Shown: positions 53,188 through 63,009, numbered from the stretch's first letter. The stretch is DNA of 64,000 nucleotides from Galbitalea sp036491035 (GCA_036491035.1 DASXCU010000051.1:1-64000), one strand, 5' to 3'. Made by a program: numbers and translations. The notes: generated by a model not told the origin, from the sequence alone.

Positions 53188-54555
53188 GTGAAGAAGAAAG
53201 CACTTCTCGCGGCGATCACGGCAGTAGCCGTTGCGGGTCTCCTCGCCGCCTGCAGTACCGGGGGGAGTTCGACGTCATCGTCGGGCACCAGCCCCAAGCT
53301 CTCGAACTGCAGCAACAAGTACGTGTATCCGAAGGCTCCCGAGGTTTCCGTCTGGGGCTGGTACCCGAACATGAAGCTCGTCGTCGACAACTTCAACAAG
53401 CTTCACAAGGATGTCCAGATCTGCTGGAACAACGTCGGTCAGGGCGGCGACGAGTACACCAAGGTGCAGACCGCCATCACGGCCAAGAAGGGCCTGCCGG
53501 ATGTCGTCATGCTCGAGGCCGACCACCTCGCCACCTACGAGATCCAGGGGGCGCTCGTCGATATCTCGAAGCTCGGCGCCGACAAGGTCAAGAGCAACTT
53601 CTCGGCCGGTGCCTGGAACGACGTCTCCGGAGCGGGCGGATCGGTCTACGCCGCTCCCGTCGACGGTGGCCCACTCGCGCTCATCTATCGCACCGACATC
53701 TTCAAGAAGTACGGCATCACGCCTCCCAAGACCTGGGATGAGTACGCCGCGGACGCCGCCAAGGTGAAGGCAGCCGGCGGACCGCTGTTCGGCGACTTCG
53801 GCGCAAACGTGCCGGCGCTGACTATGGCGCTCCAGATCCAGAAGGGTGCCAACCCGTTCACGTACAGCTCTGCCAACGGCAAGAAGATCAAGATCGACCT
53901 CGATGACAAGACGTCGCAGGATGTCCTGAACTACTGGGCCGGTCTCGTTGCGAACAAGGAGGTCGGAACCGCCGACCAGTTCACGACCGACTACATCTCC
54001 GGCGTCGTCGGCGGCAAGTACGCCACCTACGTCTCGGCTGCGTGGGCTCCCGGCTACCTGACGGGTGCCGGCGTCGGCAAGGGCGCATCGAGTGGGGTCT
54101 GGGCTGTCGCGCCGCTGCCGCAGTGGGACACGTCGAGTCCTGTCCAGACGAACTGGGGCGGCTCGGCATTCGCCGTAACCAACCAGGCGACGGACAAGAA
54201 GCTGGCGGCTGAGGTTGCCCTCGGCATCTACGCCGATCCGGCCTCGCTGAAGGATGGCTGGACCAAGCAGATCATCTTCCCGCTCAACGAGTCCATCCTG
54301 AAGTCGAGTACCTTCGTCGACAACAAGTCGGACTTCTTCAGCGGCCAGCAGGCCAACAAAGAGGTCTACGTCCCGGCCGAGAACGCCTACAAGGGAATCA
54401 ACTACAGCCCGCTGACCGTGTACTACTACGCACAGCTGCAGGCCGAATCGACGAAGATCAACCAGGGCAAGGAAACGGGCGCTCAGGCGGCCGCGAACGT
54501 GCAGGCCAGCCTGGTGAAGTACGCCAAGAGCCAGGGCTTCACCGTTAGCCAGTAA
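53188..54555 (+). CDS. Sugar ABC transporter substrate-binding lipoprotein (arabinan operon)
   Basis: The GTG at 53188 is chosen over ATG 53173 because AAGGG lies 7 bases before it; that gives 455 residues starting MKKKALLAA. The signal peptide ends with lipobox LLAAC. CUT1 binding-protein fold: VSVWGWYPNMKLVVDNFNK, LPDVVMLEADHL, and YVSAAWAPGYLTG. Given GH51 and GH43 downstream, arabino-oligosaccharides are the likely ligand. A stable hairpin separates it from the permease genes. Confidence 0.92.
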   Translation: MKKKALLAAITAVAVAGLLAACSTGGSSTSSSGTSPKLSNCSNKYVYPKAPEVSVWGWYPNMKLVVDNFNKLHKDVQICWNNVGQGGDEYTKVQTAITAKKGLPDVVMLEADHLATYEIQGALVDISKLGADKVKSNFSAGAWNDVSGAGGSVYAAPVDGGPLALIYRTDIFKKYGITPPKTWDEYAADAAKVKAAGGPLFGDFGANVPALTMALQIQKGANPFTYSSANGKKIKIDLDDKTSQDVLNYWAGLVANKEVGTADQFTTDYISGVVGGKYATYVSAAWAPGYLTGAGVGKGASSGVWAVAPLPQWDTSSPVQTNWGGSAFAVTNQATDKKLAAEVALGIYADPASLKDGWTKQIIFPLNESILKSSTFVDNKSDFFSGQQANKEVYVPAENAYKGINYSPLTVYYYAQLQAESTKINQGKETGAQAAANVQASLVKYAKSQGFTVSQ

Positions 54556-54581
54556 CGGTCTGTCTGGTTCTCACCTCGGTG

Positions 54582-54614
54582 GGGCCGGTATCCGTGAGGT
54601 GCGGATACCGGCCC
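54582..54614 (+). terminator. Hairpin between binding-protein and permease genes
   Basis: GGGCCGGTATCCG (54582-54594) and CGGATACCGGCCC (54602-54614) form a perfect 13-bp stem with a 7-base loop and no strong T-tract. In this position such hairpins typically stabilise or terminate part of the mRNA so that more binding protein than permease is made. Confidence 0.75.
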
Positions 54615-54650
54615 TTCCATCACCTCCCATTTCTACGCAAAGGAGCACGG

Positions 54651-55610
54651 ATGGCTAACGCAGACGCCACGCTGGCGGGATCGCCCGCCAGGGTGCGCGG
54701 CAGGCTCGAGAAGCCGCGACGGGGTTCGAAGGCCGGTGAGCGGCGACGGGGCCGGGTCGGCTGGCTCTTCATCGCGCCGTTCGCCGTCGTGTTCCTCGTC
54801 TTCCTCATCGCGCCCCTCGCGTACGCCTTCTACCTGAGCCTCTACACGAAGGGGCTCGCGACCGGCGGCGTCCCCGTCTTCAGCGGTCTCGCCAACTACA
54901 TCCAGGCGTTCACGGATCCGGTCTTCCTCGGCGGCGTCGCCTTCGTCGCCCACTTCGCCCTCGTCCTCATCCCGGTGCAGATGATCATCTCGCTGGCGGT
55001 CGCGCTCGTGCTCGATGCGATCGTCTCCCGCTTCGCGCGCTTCGCGCGGCTCATGATCTTCCTGCCGTACGCGGTGCCGGCCGTGATCGGCGCCCTCATG
55101 TGGGGGTTCCTGTACAGCCCGACATTCGGGCCGCTCAGCCAGATCTTCGGCGCCAACGCGCCCTTCCCGCTGAGTCCGGACAACATCTTCTACGGTCTGA
55201 TGAACGTGGTCACCTGGCAGTGGGCGGGGTACTACATGATCATCATCTACGCGGCACTGCGCGGGATCGATCCGACGCTCTACGAGGCGGCTCGCATCGA
55301 TGGCGCCAACGCGTGGCAGGTGGCGTGGCGCATCAAGGTGCCCATGGTCTCGTCGGCCCTGGTGCTGATTCTCGTCTTCGCGCTCATCGGAACACTGCAG
55401 TTCTTCACCGAGCCCGCCATCCTGACACCGGTCTCGAACGGCTCGATCACGCTCGGCTTCACGCCGAATATCTACGCATTCAACCAGGCGTTCCAATACT
55501 CGAACGTTAACTACGCCTCCGCCCTGTCGTTCTCGCTCGGCATCGTCGTGTTCATCGCGGTGTACATCTTCTTATTCGCGACTCGCAAGCGAGGGGGGTT
55601 CCTGCAGTGA
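54651..55610 (+). CDS. Carbohydrate ABC transporter permease, MalF type (arabinan operon)
   Basis: From ATG 54651 (AAAGGAG 8 bases before), 319 residues. A basic N-terminal tail precedes six membrane helices. EAA loop: PTLYEAARIDGANAWQVAWRIKVPMVSS; MIIIYAALRGID is also typical of CUT1. The stop overlaps the next permease's GTG (GTGA). Confidence 0.94.
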   Translation: MANADATLAGSPARVRGRLEKPRRGSKAGERRRGRVGWLFIAPFAVVFLVFLIAPLAYAFYLSLYTKGLATGGVPVFSGLANYIQAFTDPVFLGGVAFVAHFALVLIPVQMIISLAVALVLDAIVSRFARFARLMIFLPYAVPAVIGALMWGFLYSPTFGPLSQIFGANAPFPLSPDNIFYGLMNVVTWQWAGYYMIIIYAALRGIDPTLYEAARIDGANAWQVAWRIKVPMVSSALVLILVFALIGTLQFFTEPAILTPVSNGSITLGFTPNIYAFNQAFQYSNVNYASALSFSLGIVVFIAVYIFLFATRKRGGFLQ

Positions 55611-56527
55611 GCACCGCGCGCATTCCACTCGCCTCGACGGTTCGGCCGAAGCCGGCCCGTGACCGCCGCCGCGCATCCGGTGGCAGCCATGTACTGGCCT
55701 ACATCTTCCTCGGCATTCTGATCGTCTACTTCCTGGTCCCGATCTGGTGGCTGTTCGTCGCGAGCACGAAGGATGTGACGGGGCTGTTCCAGGGCACCTC
55801 CGGCGCTCTCTGGTTCGACAAGAACTTCGCGCTCGGGCCGAACCTCGCCGACCTGTTCACCTACAACGACGGCATCTACCTGCGCTGGCTCGGCAACTCG
55901 GTCTTCTATTCGCTCAGCGCGGGTATCGGCGCGACCATCCTGTCGGTGCTGGCCGGGTACGGGTTCGCGAAGTTCCGGTTCTTCGGACGTCGATTCTTCT
56001 TCGCCGTTCTCCTCGGCTCCGTCATGGTGCCGCTCACCGCCCTCGTCATCCCGGACTTCATTCTGCTGTCCGACCTGAACCTGACCGACACGATCTGGGC
56101 GGTCATCCTTCCGTCCCTACTCAACCCGTTCGGCGTCTACCTGATGCAGGTCTACATCCGGGATGCGGTTCCCGAGGAACTGCTGGAGGCGGCACGGATC
56201 GATGGAGCGGGAGAGTTCCGCACCTTCATCCAGGTGGCGTTCCCACTAATGCGACCCGCGTTCGTGACGGTGCTGCTGCTCTCGATCGTCGGGACGTGGA
56301 ACAACTACTTTCTACCCCTAGCGATGCTGCAGAACACGCAGCTCTACCCGATCACCGTCGGTATCGGACTCTGGGAGGGACAGGCGTCGGCGAACAACGG
56401 CGGCGGCCACTCGCTCTGGGGGCTCATCATCGTCGGCGCGCTCGTCTCGATCATCCCGCTCATCATCGCGTTCCTGTCGCTGCAGAAGTACTGGCAGGGC
56501 GGGCTGTCGATCGGCGCCGTGAAGTAG
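55607..56527 (+). CDS. Carbohydrate ABC transporter permease, MalG type (arabinan operon)
   Basis: 306 residues, six membrane helices, ATPase-docking loop EELLEAARIDGAGEFRTFIQVAFPLMRP, and a C-terminus LQKYWQGGLSIGAVK that is standard for the family. Partner of the MalF-type permease it overlaps. No ATPase gene follows; GH51 does. Confidence 0.94.
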   Translation: MSTARIPLASTVRPKPARDRRRASGGSHVLAYIFLGILIVYFLVPIWWLFVASTKDVTGLFQGTSGALWFDKNFALGPNLADLFTYNDGIYLRWLGNSVFYSLSAGIGATILSVLAGYGFAKFRFFGRRFFFAVLLGSVMVPLTALVIPDFILLSDLNLTDTIWAVILPSLLNPFGVYLMQVYIRDAVPEELLEAARIDGAGEFRTFIQVAFPLMRPAFVTVLLLSIVGTWNNYFLPLAMLQNTQLYPITVGIGLWEGQASANNGGGHSLWGLIIVGALVSIIPLIIAFLSLQKYWQGGLSIGAVK

Positions 56528-56575
56528 AGCAGCGAGAGCTCTCCCGACTACCACCAAAGAAACCGAAAGCGAACC

Positions 56576-58087
56576 ATGCCACAAGCCCAGCTCACGCTCG
56601 ACCCTCACTTCACCGTCGGAACGGTGAATCGGAGGATCTTCGGGTCATTCGTCGAGCATCTCGGACGCTGCGTCTACGACGGCATCTACGAGCCCACCCA
56701 CGCTACGGCCGATGCCGACGGGTTCCGAGAGGATGTCCTCGAGCTCGTCCGCGAACTCGGTGTCTCGACAATCCGCTACCCGGGTGGCAACTTCGTCTCC
56801 GGCTTCCGTTGGGAGGACGCGATCGGTCCGAAGGATGACCGGCCTCGCCGACTCGATCTCGCCTGGCACTCCACCGAGTCGAATCAGGTCGGACTCGACG
56901 AGTTCGCCGGCTGGCTCGGCAAGACAGGCAGCGAACTGATGTACGCGGTCAACCTCGGAACCCGTGGCGTGCAGGAGGCGCTCGACGTGCTCGAGTACAC
57001 CAACATCCGCTCAGGCACGGCGCTGTCCGACGCCCGCATCGCGAACGGCCACGCGGAACCGTACGGGGTGAAGATGTGGTGCCTCGGCAACGAGATGGAT
57101 GGCCCCTGGCAGCTGGGCCATCGGTCCGCATCGGACTACGGCAAGATCGCGTCCCAGACGGCCAAGGCGATGCGCCAGCTGGATCCCTCGGTCGAGCTGG
57201 TCGTCTGCGGATCGTCCAGCGCGCAGATGCCGACCTTCGGCGCGTGGGAGCACACCGTGCTCCAGCACACCTACGACGATGTCGACTTCATCTCCTGCCA
57301 CGCGTATTACGAGGAGGTCGATGGGGACACCGGCAGCTTCCTCGCATCCGCGGTAAACATGGATCACTTCATCGAGTCCGTCGTCGCCACCGCCGATGCG
57401 GTCGGTGCCGAGCGCAAGAGCAAGAAGAAGATCAACATTTCGTTCGACGAATGGAACGTCTGGTACATCTCCCGCTACCACAACGTCGACAAGATCACCG
57501 ATCTTGAGACCTGGCCGGTCGCGCCGAGGTTGCTGGAGGACAGCTACTCGGTGGTCGACGCCGTCGTGGTCGGAAACCTGCTGATCTCCCTCCTCAAGCA
57601 CGCCGACCGCGTCACCTCGGCATCCCTCGCCCAGCTGGTCAACGTGATCGCACCGATCATGACGGAGCCGGGCGGTGCGACCTGGCGCCAGACCACGTTC
57701 TTCCCGTTCGCCCTGACCTCTCGACTGGCCGTCGGCGACGCCCTCGAGGTCAAGCTCGAGTCGGACACCTACGAGACGGCGACGTATGGCGAGGTCGCTA
57801 CGGTCGACGCCGTCGCGACGCATGATGCAGAGACCGGCAAGACCGCGATCTTCCTGGTCAACCGGAGTCTGGATGCGCCGACCACGGTGACGATCGACGT
57901 GAGTCACCTCGGCGCCGTGTCCATCGCCGAGTCGCACACCCTGGCCGACGACGACATCTACGCCAAGAACACGCTCACCGACCAGGGACGGGTCGCACCC
58001 GCCGCCAATGAGTCGGCGGTTCTGGCCGACGGCATCGTCACCGTGACGCTGCCCGCGGTGTCCTGGACGGCGATCGCGCTCGCGTGA
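56576..58087 (+). CDS. GH51 alpha-N-arabinofuranosidase
   Basis: 503 residues, no signal peptide, so it acts in the cytoplasm, releasing L-arabinose from imported arabino- or arabinoxylo-oligosaccharides. GH51 motifs: RIFGSFVEHLGRCVYDGIYEP, IRYPGGNFVSGFRWEDAIGP, acid/base Glu in WCLGNEMDGPWQ and nucleophile Glu in NISFDEWNVWY, plus a C-terminal beta-sandwich. The released arabinose would enter araDBA. It overlaps the GH43 start by 4 bases (GTGA). Confidence 0.96.
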   Translation: MPQAQLTLDPHFTVGTVNRRIFGSFVEHLGRCVYDGIYEPTHATADADGFREDVLELVRELGVSTIRYPGGNFVSGFRWEDAIGPKDDRPRRLDLAWHSTESNQVGLDEFAGWLGKTGSELMYAVNLGTRGVQEALDVLEYTNIRSGTALSDARIANGHAEPYGVKMWCLGNEMDGPWQLGHRSASDYGKIASQTAKAMRQLDPSVELVVCGSSSAQMPTFGAWEHTVLQHTYDDVDFISCHAYYEEVDGDTGSFLASAVNMDHFIESVVATADAVGAERKSKKKINISFDEWNVWYISRYHNVDKITDLETWPVAPRLLEDSYSVVDAVVVGNLLISLLKHADRVTSASLAQLVNVIAPIMTEPGGATWRQTTFFPFALTSRLAVGDALEVKLESDTYETATYGEVATVDAVATHDAETGKTAIFLVNRSLDAPTTVTIDVSHLGAVSIAESHTLADDDIYAKNTLTDQGRVAPAANESAVLADGIVTVTLPAVSWTAIALA

Positions 58088-59082
58088 ACCGCGTCGCGCG
58101 TCGGATTCTCGGCCTCGCCACCGCGCTGGTCGTGGCGATCGCGCTCGCCGGGTGCTCCGCCGCGAATCCCCGGTTGACGGTCAGCGGCGACCTCGCCGCG
58201 CACGATCCCGACCTCGTCGTCGGCGAGAACGGCTCGCCCTGGTACGTCTACTCCACGGGCGATGAATCCATCGCGGACGGGAACATTGAGATCCGATCAT
58301 CCGCCGACGGTTCCGACTGGAAGCTCATCGGAACGGTCTGGAAGACGAAGCCCGCGTGGATTACGAAGACGATCCCGGGCGTGAGCAATCTGTGGGCGCC
58401 GGAGCTCTTCCACCACGGCAACACGTGGCACCTCTACTACGCCGCATCGACGTTCGGCTCGAACAGGTCGGTCATCGCCCTCGCGACCAACACCACCCTT
58501 GACCCGCACGGCTCGTCATACAGATGGGTGGATCGCGGTCCCGTTCTCGCGTCGCATTCCACCGCCGACTTCAACGCGATCGACCCGACGATTATTGACG
58601 ACTCGTCGGGTCAGGGGTGGATGGCGTTCGGTTCGTTCTGGGGCGGCATCCAGCTCGTAAAAATCTCGTGGCCGTCGGGTAAGCCGGCGGGTACCGCGGC
58701 CCCGAAACAAATCGCGTACCGAGGTTCACCGCCGGATGCCATCGAGGGCGCGACGATCCTCCGCCATGACGGCTACTACTACCTGATCGTGTCCCTCGAC
58801 TCCTGCTGCCAGGGCGCCGCGAGCACCTACAACATGGGGATGGGACGGTCAAAGAGCGTCGCCGGTCCATACGTCGATAAGACGGGCCGCCCGATGCTGG
58901 CCGATGGTCACAGCCGCCTCCTCTCGACGGTCGGACACGAGGTGGGCCCGGGCGGTGAGTCCTATTCGGACGGCTACCTGGCCTGGCATTTCTATGACGC
59001 GAACGTCGGCGGCGCGACGACCCTGGCGATACAGAAGCTCGGCTGGGCGAAGGATGGCTGGCCAACTCTGGCCAGAAACTGA
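58084..59082 (+). CDS. GH43 endo-alpha-1,5-L-arabinanase-like lipoprotein
   Basis: 332 residues from GTG 58084, overlapping GH51. A signal peptide with lipobox LAGC marks it as a surface lipoprotein. Five-bladed-propeller GH43 residues: catalytic base Asp in AHDPDLVVGENG, the pKa-modulating Asp in NAIDPTIIDD, and acid Glu in DAIEGATILRHDGYYYL. SVIALATNTTLDP and LDSCCQGAASTYNMGMGRS also match arabinanases. It cuts arabinan outside the cell into fragments for the importer. Confidence 0.92.
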   Translation: MNRVARRILGLATALVVAIALAGCSAANPRLTVSGDLAAHDPDLVVGENGSPWYVYSTGDESIADGNIEIRSSADGSDWKLIGTVWKTKPAWITKTIPGVSNLWAPELFHHGNTWHLYYAASTFGSNRSVIALATNTTLDPHGSSYRWVDRGPVLASHSTADFNAIDPTIIDDSSGQGWMAFGSFWGGIQLVKISWPSGKPAGTAAPKQIAYRGSPPDAIEGATILRHDGYYYLIVSLDSCCQGAASTYNMGMGRSKSVAGPYVDKTGRPMLADGHSRLLSTVGHEVGPGGESYSDGYLAWHFYDANVGGATTLAIQKLGWAKDGWPTLARN

Positions 59083-59118
59083 GCGACCGCGTCGCGCTCC
59101 ACACGCTAGCTTTGAGAC

Positions 59119-60390
59119 ATGAAAATTCTGTTGGTTGGCGCTGGGGGCGTCGGCGATGCCATTGCCAAAATTGCGGCTCGTCGGGACTTCTTTGAGTTGA
59201 TCGTCGTGAGTGACTACGACAAGTCGCGCGCGGAGAGGACCATCGCGTGGATCGAGGCGAAGCACGGTTCGCAAAAGGGTCGATTTGTCGCGGCCCAGAT
59301 CGATGCATCCGACCCCGACAACGTGGCTGCCGTCGCGAAGGAGCACGGCGCAACCCATGTCATGAACGCGGTCGAGCCGAAATTCGTGCCGACCATCTTC
59401 GCGGGCGCGCTCGCGGCGGGTGCCGACTACCTCGATATGGCCATGAGCCTGTCCGAGCCGAACCCGACCGACCCGCACACCGAGACCGGTATCAAGCTCG
59501 GTGATGACCAGTTCGAGCAGGCTCCCGACTGGGAGAAGGCGGGACGTCTCGCCCTCGTCGGGATGGGCGTCGAACCGGGCCTCAGCGACGTCTTCGCCCG
59601 ATACGCAGCCGATCACCTGTTCAGCGAGATCGACGAGTTGGGCACGCGGGACGGTGCGAACCTCGTCGTTCGGGACGAGGCGGGCAACGAGATCTTCGCC
59701 CCTTCATTCAGCATCTGGACGACCATCGAGGAGTGTCTCAATCCGCCCGTGATCTGGGAGAAGGACCGCGGCTGGTATACTACCGCGCCCTTCAGCGAGC
59801 CGGAGGTGTTCAACTTCCCTGAGGGCATCGGCCCGGTCGAGTGCGTGAACGTCGAGCACGAGGAGGTGCTGCTCATGCCGCGCTGGGTGAACGCAAAGTG
59901 GGTCACCTTCAAGTACGGGCTGGGTGACGAGTTCATCGGCATCCTGAAGACGCTCAACCAGCTCGGTCTCGACAAGACCGAGCCTCTTCGCGTTCGGTCG
60001 GCGAATGGTCCGGTTTTGGTCGCCCCGCGCGACGTCGTGGCGGCCGGTCTTCCCGACCCCGCGACGATCGGTCCGCGGATGACCGGCAAGACCTGCGCGG
60101 GACTGTGGGTGACCGGCACCGGAACCGACGGCAAGCCCCGCGAGGTGTACCTCTACCACGTCAGTGACAACGAGTGGACGATGGCCGAGTACGAGAGCCA
60201 GTGCGTTGTCTTGCAGACCGCGCTGAACCCCGTCATCGCGCTCGAGCTGCTGTCGAAGGGAACCTGGAAGGGCACCGGTGTGCTCGGCCCGGAGGCGTTC
60301 GATGCGAAGCCGTTCCTCGACCTCATGCAGCAGTCCATCTCCGACGGCGGATACGGTCAGGCCTGGGGCATGGAAGACCGGCTGGCCTGA
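59119..60390 (+). CDS. Saccharopine dehydrogenase-family oxidoreductase
   Basis: 423 residues. N-terminal Rossmann motif LLVGAGGVGDAIAKIAARR, then VSDYDKSRAERT and a dehydrogenase-like C-terminal domain (LVGMGVEPGLSDVFARYAADHL). The family includes saccharopine, carboxynorspermidine and other imine-forming dehydrogenases; the substrate is unclear here. TAGCTT with a 6-base gap precedes the ATG, so it probably has its own leaderless promoter rather than being part of the arabinan operon. Confidence 0.82.
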   Translation: MKILLVGAGGVGDAIAKIAARRDFFELIVVSDYDKSRAERTIAWIEAKHGSQKGRFVAAQIDASDPDNVAAVAKEHGATHVMNAVEPKFVPTIFAGALAAGADYLDMAMSLSEPNPTDPHTETGIKLGDDQFEQAPDWEKAGRLALVGMGVEPGLSDVFARYAADHLFSEIDELGTRDGANLVVRDEAGNEIFAPSFSIWTTIEECLNPPVIWEKDRGWYTTAPFSEPEVFNFPEGIGPVECVNVEHEEVLLMPRWVNAKWVTFKYGLGDEFIGILKTLNQLGLDKTEPLRVRSANGPVLVAPRDVVAAGLPDPATIGPRMTGKTCAGLWVTGTGTDGKPREVYLYHVSDNEWTMAEYESQCVVLQTALNPVIALELLSKGTWKGTGVLGPEAFDAKPFLDLMQQSISDGGYGQAWGMEDRLA

Positions 60391-60482
60391 TTTCCCAGCG
60401 CGTCGACGCCGCTGGTGACGGCGCGCCTCGTCGCGCCCTCGTTGGAATCTGACGTTGCGGGGCCGAACACAACAAACTGACT

Positions 60483-60520
60483 TGACAATCGAGATGTTAC
60501 CGGTAATGTTACCGGAAACA
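60483..60520 (+). promoter_or_regulatory. Promoter with LacI-type operators (TTACCGGTAA)
   Basis: TTGACA (60483-60488) is followed by AATGTT (60505-60510) at 16 bases. TTACCGGTAA (60497-60506) is a perfect palindrome between and over these elements, and TGTTACCGGAAACA (60507-60520) is an imperfect second copy. It would control the importer starting at 60631. The regulator is not identified in this window. Confidence 0.75.
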
Positions 60521-60630
60521 TCGCCTATTCACGGATGCCGGGCACCCCCGCCGGACCCGAAATGGCAACGGCATCGGAGTGGCTGCCAGCCCTGCACGAC
60601 GGCGTCACTCCTTATACAAGGAGGTAAAAG

Positions 60631-61953
60631 ATGCGTAAGAGGCATATCGCGCTCGGGGCCATTCTGGTTACCGGCGCCCTACTGCTCGCCGGTTGCTCGA
60701 GTGCCGGAACGAACAAATCCACTTCGGGGATCGACACGAATCCGAGCGGCAAGGGCAAGACACTCACACTCTGGGACTACGAGGGTGACACGAGCGCGAT
60801 GGGCATCGCGTGGAAAGCCGCGATCCCGATCTTCGAAAAGGAGACCGGCGCCAAGGTCAAGTTCGAGGCCAAGAGTTTCGAGCAGATCCAGTCGACGGCG
60901 AGCCAGGTGCTCAATTCCAACTCGGCTCCTGACGTCATGGAATACAACAAGGGCAACGCGACCGCCGGCCTGCTTTCGAGTGAGGGTCTTCTGACCAACA
61001 TGAACGCCGCGTACAAGGCGTACGGGTGGCAGAAGGATCTCTCCTCGTCGCTTCAGACCACCGCCCGATACAACACCAAGGGCGTCATGGGTTCGGGGAA
61101 CTTCTACGGCATCCCCAACTACGGCGAATTCGTCATGGTCTACTACAACCAGGACTCCTTCAAGAAGTACGGCATCTCGGTGCCCACCACGTTCAGCCAG
61201 TTCGAGAGCGCGCTGGCAACCTTCAAGTCGCACGGCATCACGCCGCTGTCGGAATCGTCCGTCGAATATCCGCTTGGCCAGTTGTGGTACCAGCTCGCGC
61301 TGAGCCATGCGACGCGTCAGTGGGTCACGAACTACCAGACGTACACGGGCAAGGTGAACTTTCACGACGCCGACTTCACGTTCGCGGCAAACACGATCAA
61401 GGACTGGGTCGCCAAGGGCTACATCAGCAAGAACGCAAACGGCACGAAGGCGCAGGATGCGGGCGATGCGTTCCAGAACGGAACAAACCCGATCTTCTAC
61501 TCGGGCAGCTGGTGGTACGGCACGTTCATCAGCGGCATCAAGACCTTCAAGTGGGGAACCTTCCTCTTCCCGGGATCGAACCTCGCGCCCGGGTCCTCGG
61601 GCAACCTCTGGGTCGTTCCCACTAAGGCCAAGAACAAGGACCTCGCGTACAAGTTCATCGACATCACGATGAGCAAGAAGATCCAGAACCTGATGGGAAA
61701 CAGCGGCGGTATCCCTGTCGCGGCCGACGCGTCAGCCATCACGGGTGCCAAGAACAAGGAGTTGATCGCCAACTTCAACACGCTCACCAAGCGTGATGGC
61801 CTGGCGTTCTACCCCGACTGGCCCACCTCGACCTTCTATGACCAGATCAACACTGCGCTGCAGAAGCTGGTTGACGGATCCGAGACGCCCACGCAGTTCC
61901 TGACCGAGCTCGGCGGCGAGTACGCCACCGGTGTGAAGCAGATCACGGGCTAG
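60631..61953 (+). CDS. Sugar ABC transporter substrate-binding lipoprotein (alpha-xylosidase operon)
   Basis: 440 residues, with a strong AAGGAGG 8 bases before the ATG. Lipobox LLAGC ends the signal peptide. CUT1 fold: TLTLWDYEGDTSAMGIAWKAAIPIFEKETG, PDVMEYNKGN, and FYSGSWWYGTFISGIK. It heads the operon binding protein-MalF-MalG-GH31, so alpha-xylosyl-containing oligosaccharides such as isoprimeverose-type fragments are plausible ligands (inference). Confidence 0.92.
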   Translation: MRKRHIALGAILVTGALLLAGCSSAGTNKSTSGIDTNPSGKGKTLTLWDYEGDTSAMGIAWKAAIPIFEKETGAKVKFEAKSFEQIQSTASQVLNSNSAPDVMEYNKGNATAGLLSSEGLLTNMNAAYKAYGWQKDLSSSLQTTARYNTKGVMGSGNFYGIPNYGEFVMVYYNQDSFKKYGISVPTTFSQFESALATFKSHGITPLSESSVEYPLGQLWYQLALSHATRQWVTNYQTYTGKVNFHDADFTFAANTIKDWVAKGYISKNANGTKAQDAGDAFQNGTNPIFYSGSWWYGTFISGIKTFKWGTFLFPGSNLAPGSSGNLWVVPTKAKNKDLAYKFIDITMSKKIQNLMGNSGGIPVAADASAITGAKNKELIANFNTLTKRDGLAFYPDWPTSTFYDQINTALQKLVDGSETPTQFLTELGGEYATGVKQITG

Positions 61954-61963
61954 GCAATCCACC

Positions 61964-62008
61964 CTCCGCGGGTCCGGTCGCCCACACGTGGCGGCCCGAT
62001 CCGCGGAG
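61964..62008 (+). terminator. Hairpin between binding-protein and permease genes
   Basis: CTCCGCGG (61964-61971) pairs with CCGCGGAG (62001-62008), with an inner CGCC/GGCG stem and no T-tract. It occupies the same position as the hairpin in the arabinan operon. Confidence 0.65.
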
Positions 62009-62043
62009 CACGTTCCATCGCACCGACCCTCGAAAGGCTTTCC

Positions 62044-63009
62044 ATGGCGACCACGCCGCTGATGACCTCGCGCCGCCGCGTCGTTCGTGCGCCCGAAGAA
62101 AGCCTGTTGCCGCACACCGGCAACCGCGGTTTCTGGCTCTACCTCATCCCCGGCCTGGTGCTCGTCACCTTCATCGTTGTTGTGCCGCTCGTCTGGAACA
62201 TCTACCTGAGTTTCACCAGTTGGCGCGGCATCCTTCCGCCCGTGTGGATCGGCTTCGCGAACTGGATCCAGCTGTTCGGCGACAGCGAGTTCTGGGAGTC
62301 ATTCGCCAACAGCGTGGCCATGATCGTCGCCATGGTCATCGTGCCCACGGTGCTTGGTCTCCTCGTCGCCGCGGTGCTGTTCGACCTCATCGGGAAGAAA
62401 TTCGGTGGACGAGTCGCCAGCTTCCTGCGTGCGACGTACTACCTGCCCCAGCTGTTGCCGGTCGCCGTCGCGGCCGTTGTGATCGGCTGGATCCTGCGCC
62501 CCGAGAACGGTGCGCTCAATACGGTGCTCGGTGGGATCGGCTTGAAGTCGCTCGAGCATGACTGGCTGGGCGACCCGTCGACCGCACTGTTGAGCATCAT
62601 GTTCGTGATGGTGTGGGTGCAGATCGGGTATCCGGTCGTGATCTTCATGGCCGCCCTGCAACGAGTCGACCCTGAACTGTACGAAGCCGCCGAGCTGGAT
62701 GGCGCCGGATGGTTCCAGCGTTTCCGCTCGATCACCATCAACATCATTCGTCCCGAGATCTTCGTTGTGACGCTGACCTGCACCATCGCGGCGCTCAAGG
62801 TGTTCGGTCCGGTATTTACGCTGACGCGGGGTGGGCCCGGGAATGCGACGATCGTGCCCAGCTACTACTCGTACAACGAGTTTTTCAACGCGCAACAGGT
62901 GGGATACGGAGCCACCATTGCCACGGCGCTCACCGTCGTCATCGTCCTGCTGACCATCGGATTCATCAAGGCCCAGAACCGGGTCGAGCAGTCTGAGCGG
63001 AGCAACTGA
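62044..63009 (+). CDS. Carbohydrate ABC transporter permease, MalF type (alpha-xylosidase operon)
   Basis: 321 residues, GAAAGG 7-8 bases before the ATG. Six membrane helices, EAA loop PELYEAAELDGAGWFQRFRSITINIIRP, and KVFGPVFTLTRGGPGNAT. The stop TGA shares a base with the next ATG. Confidence 0.94.
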   Translation: MATTPLMTSRRRVVRAPEESLLPHTGNRGFWLYLIPGLVLVTFIVVVPLVWNIYLSFTSWRGILPPVWIGFANWIQLFGDSEFWESFANSVAMIVAMVIVPTVLGLLVAAVLFDLIGKKFGGRVASFLRATYYLPQLLPVAVAAVVIGWILRPENGALNTVLGGIGLKSLEHDWLGDPSTALLSIMFVMVWVQIGYPVVIFMAALQRVDPELYEAAELDGAGWFQRFRSITINIIRPEIFVVTLTCTIAALKVFGPVFTLTRGGPGNATIVPSYYSYNEFFNAQQVGYGATIATALTVVIVLLTIGFIKAQNRVEQSERSN

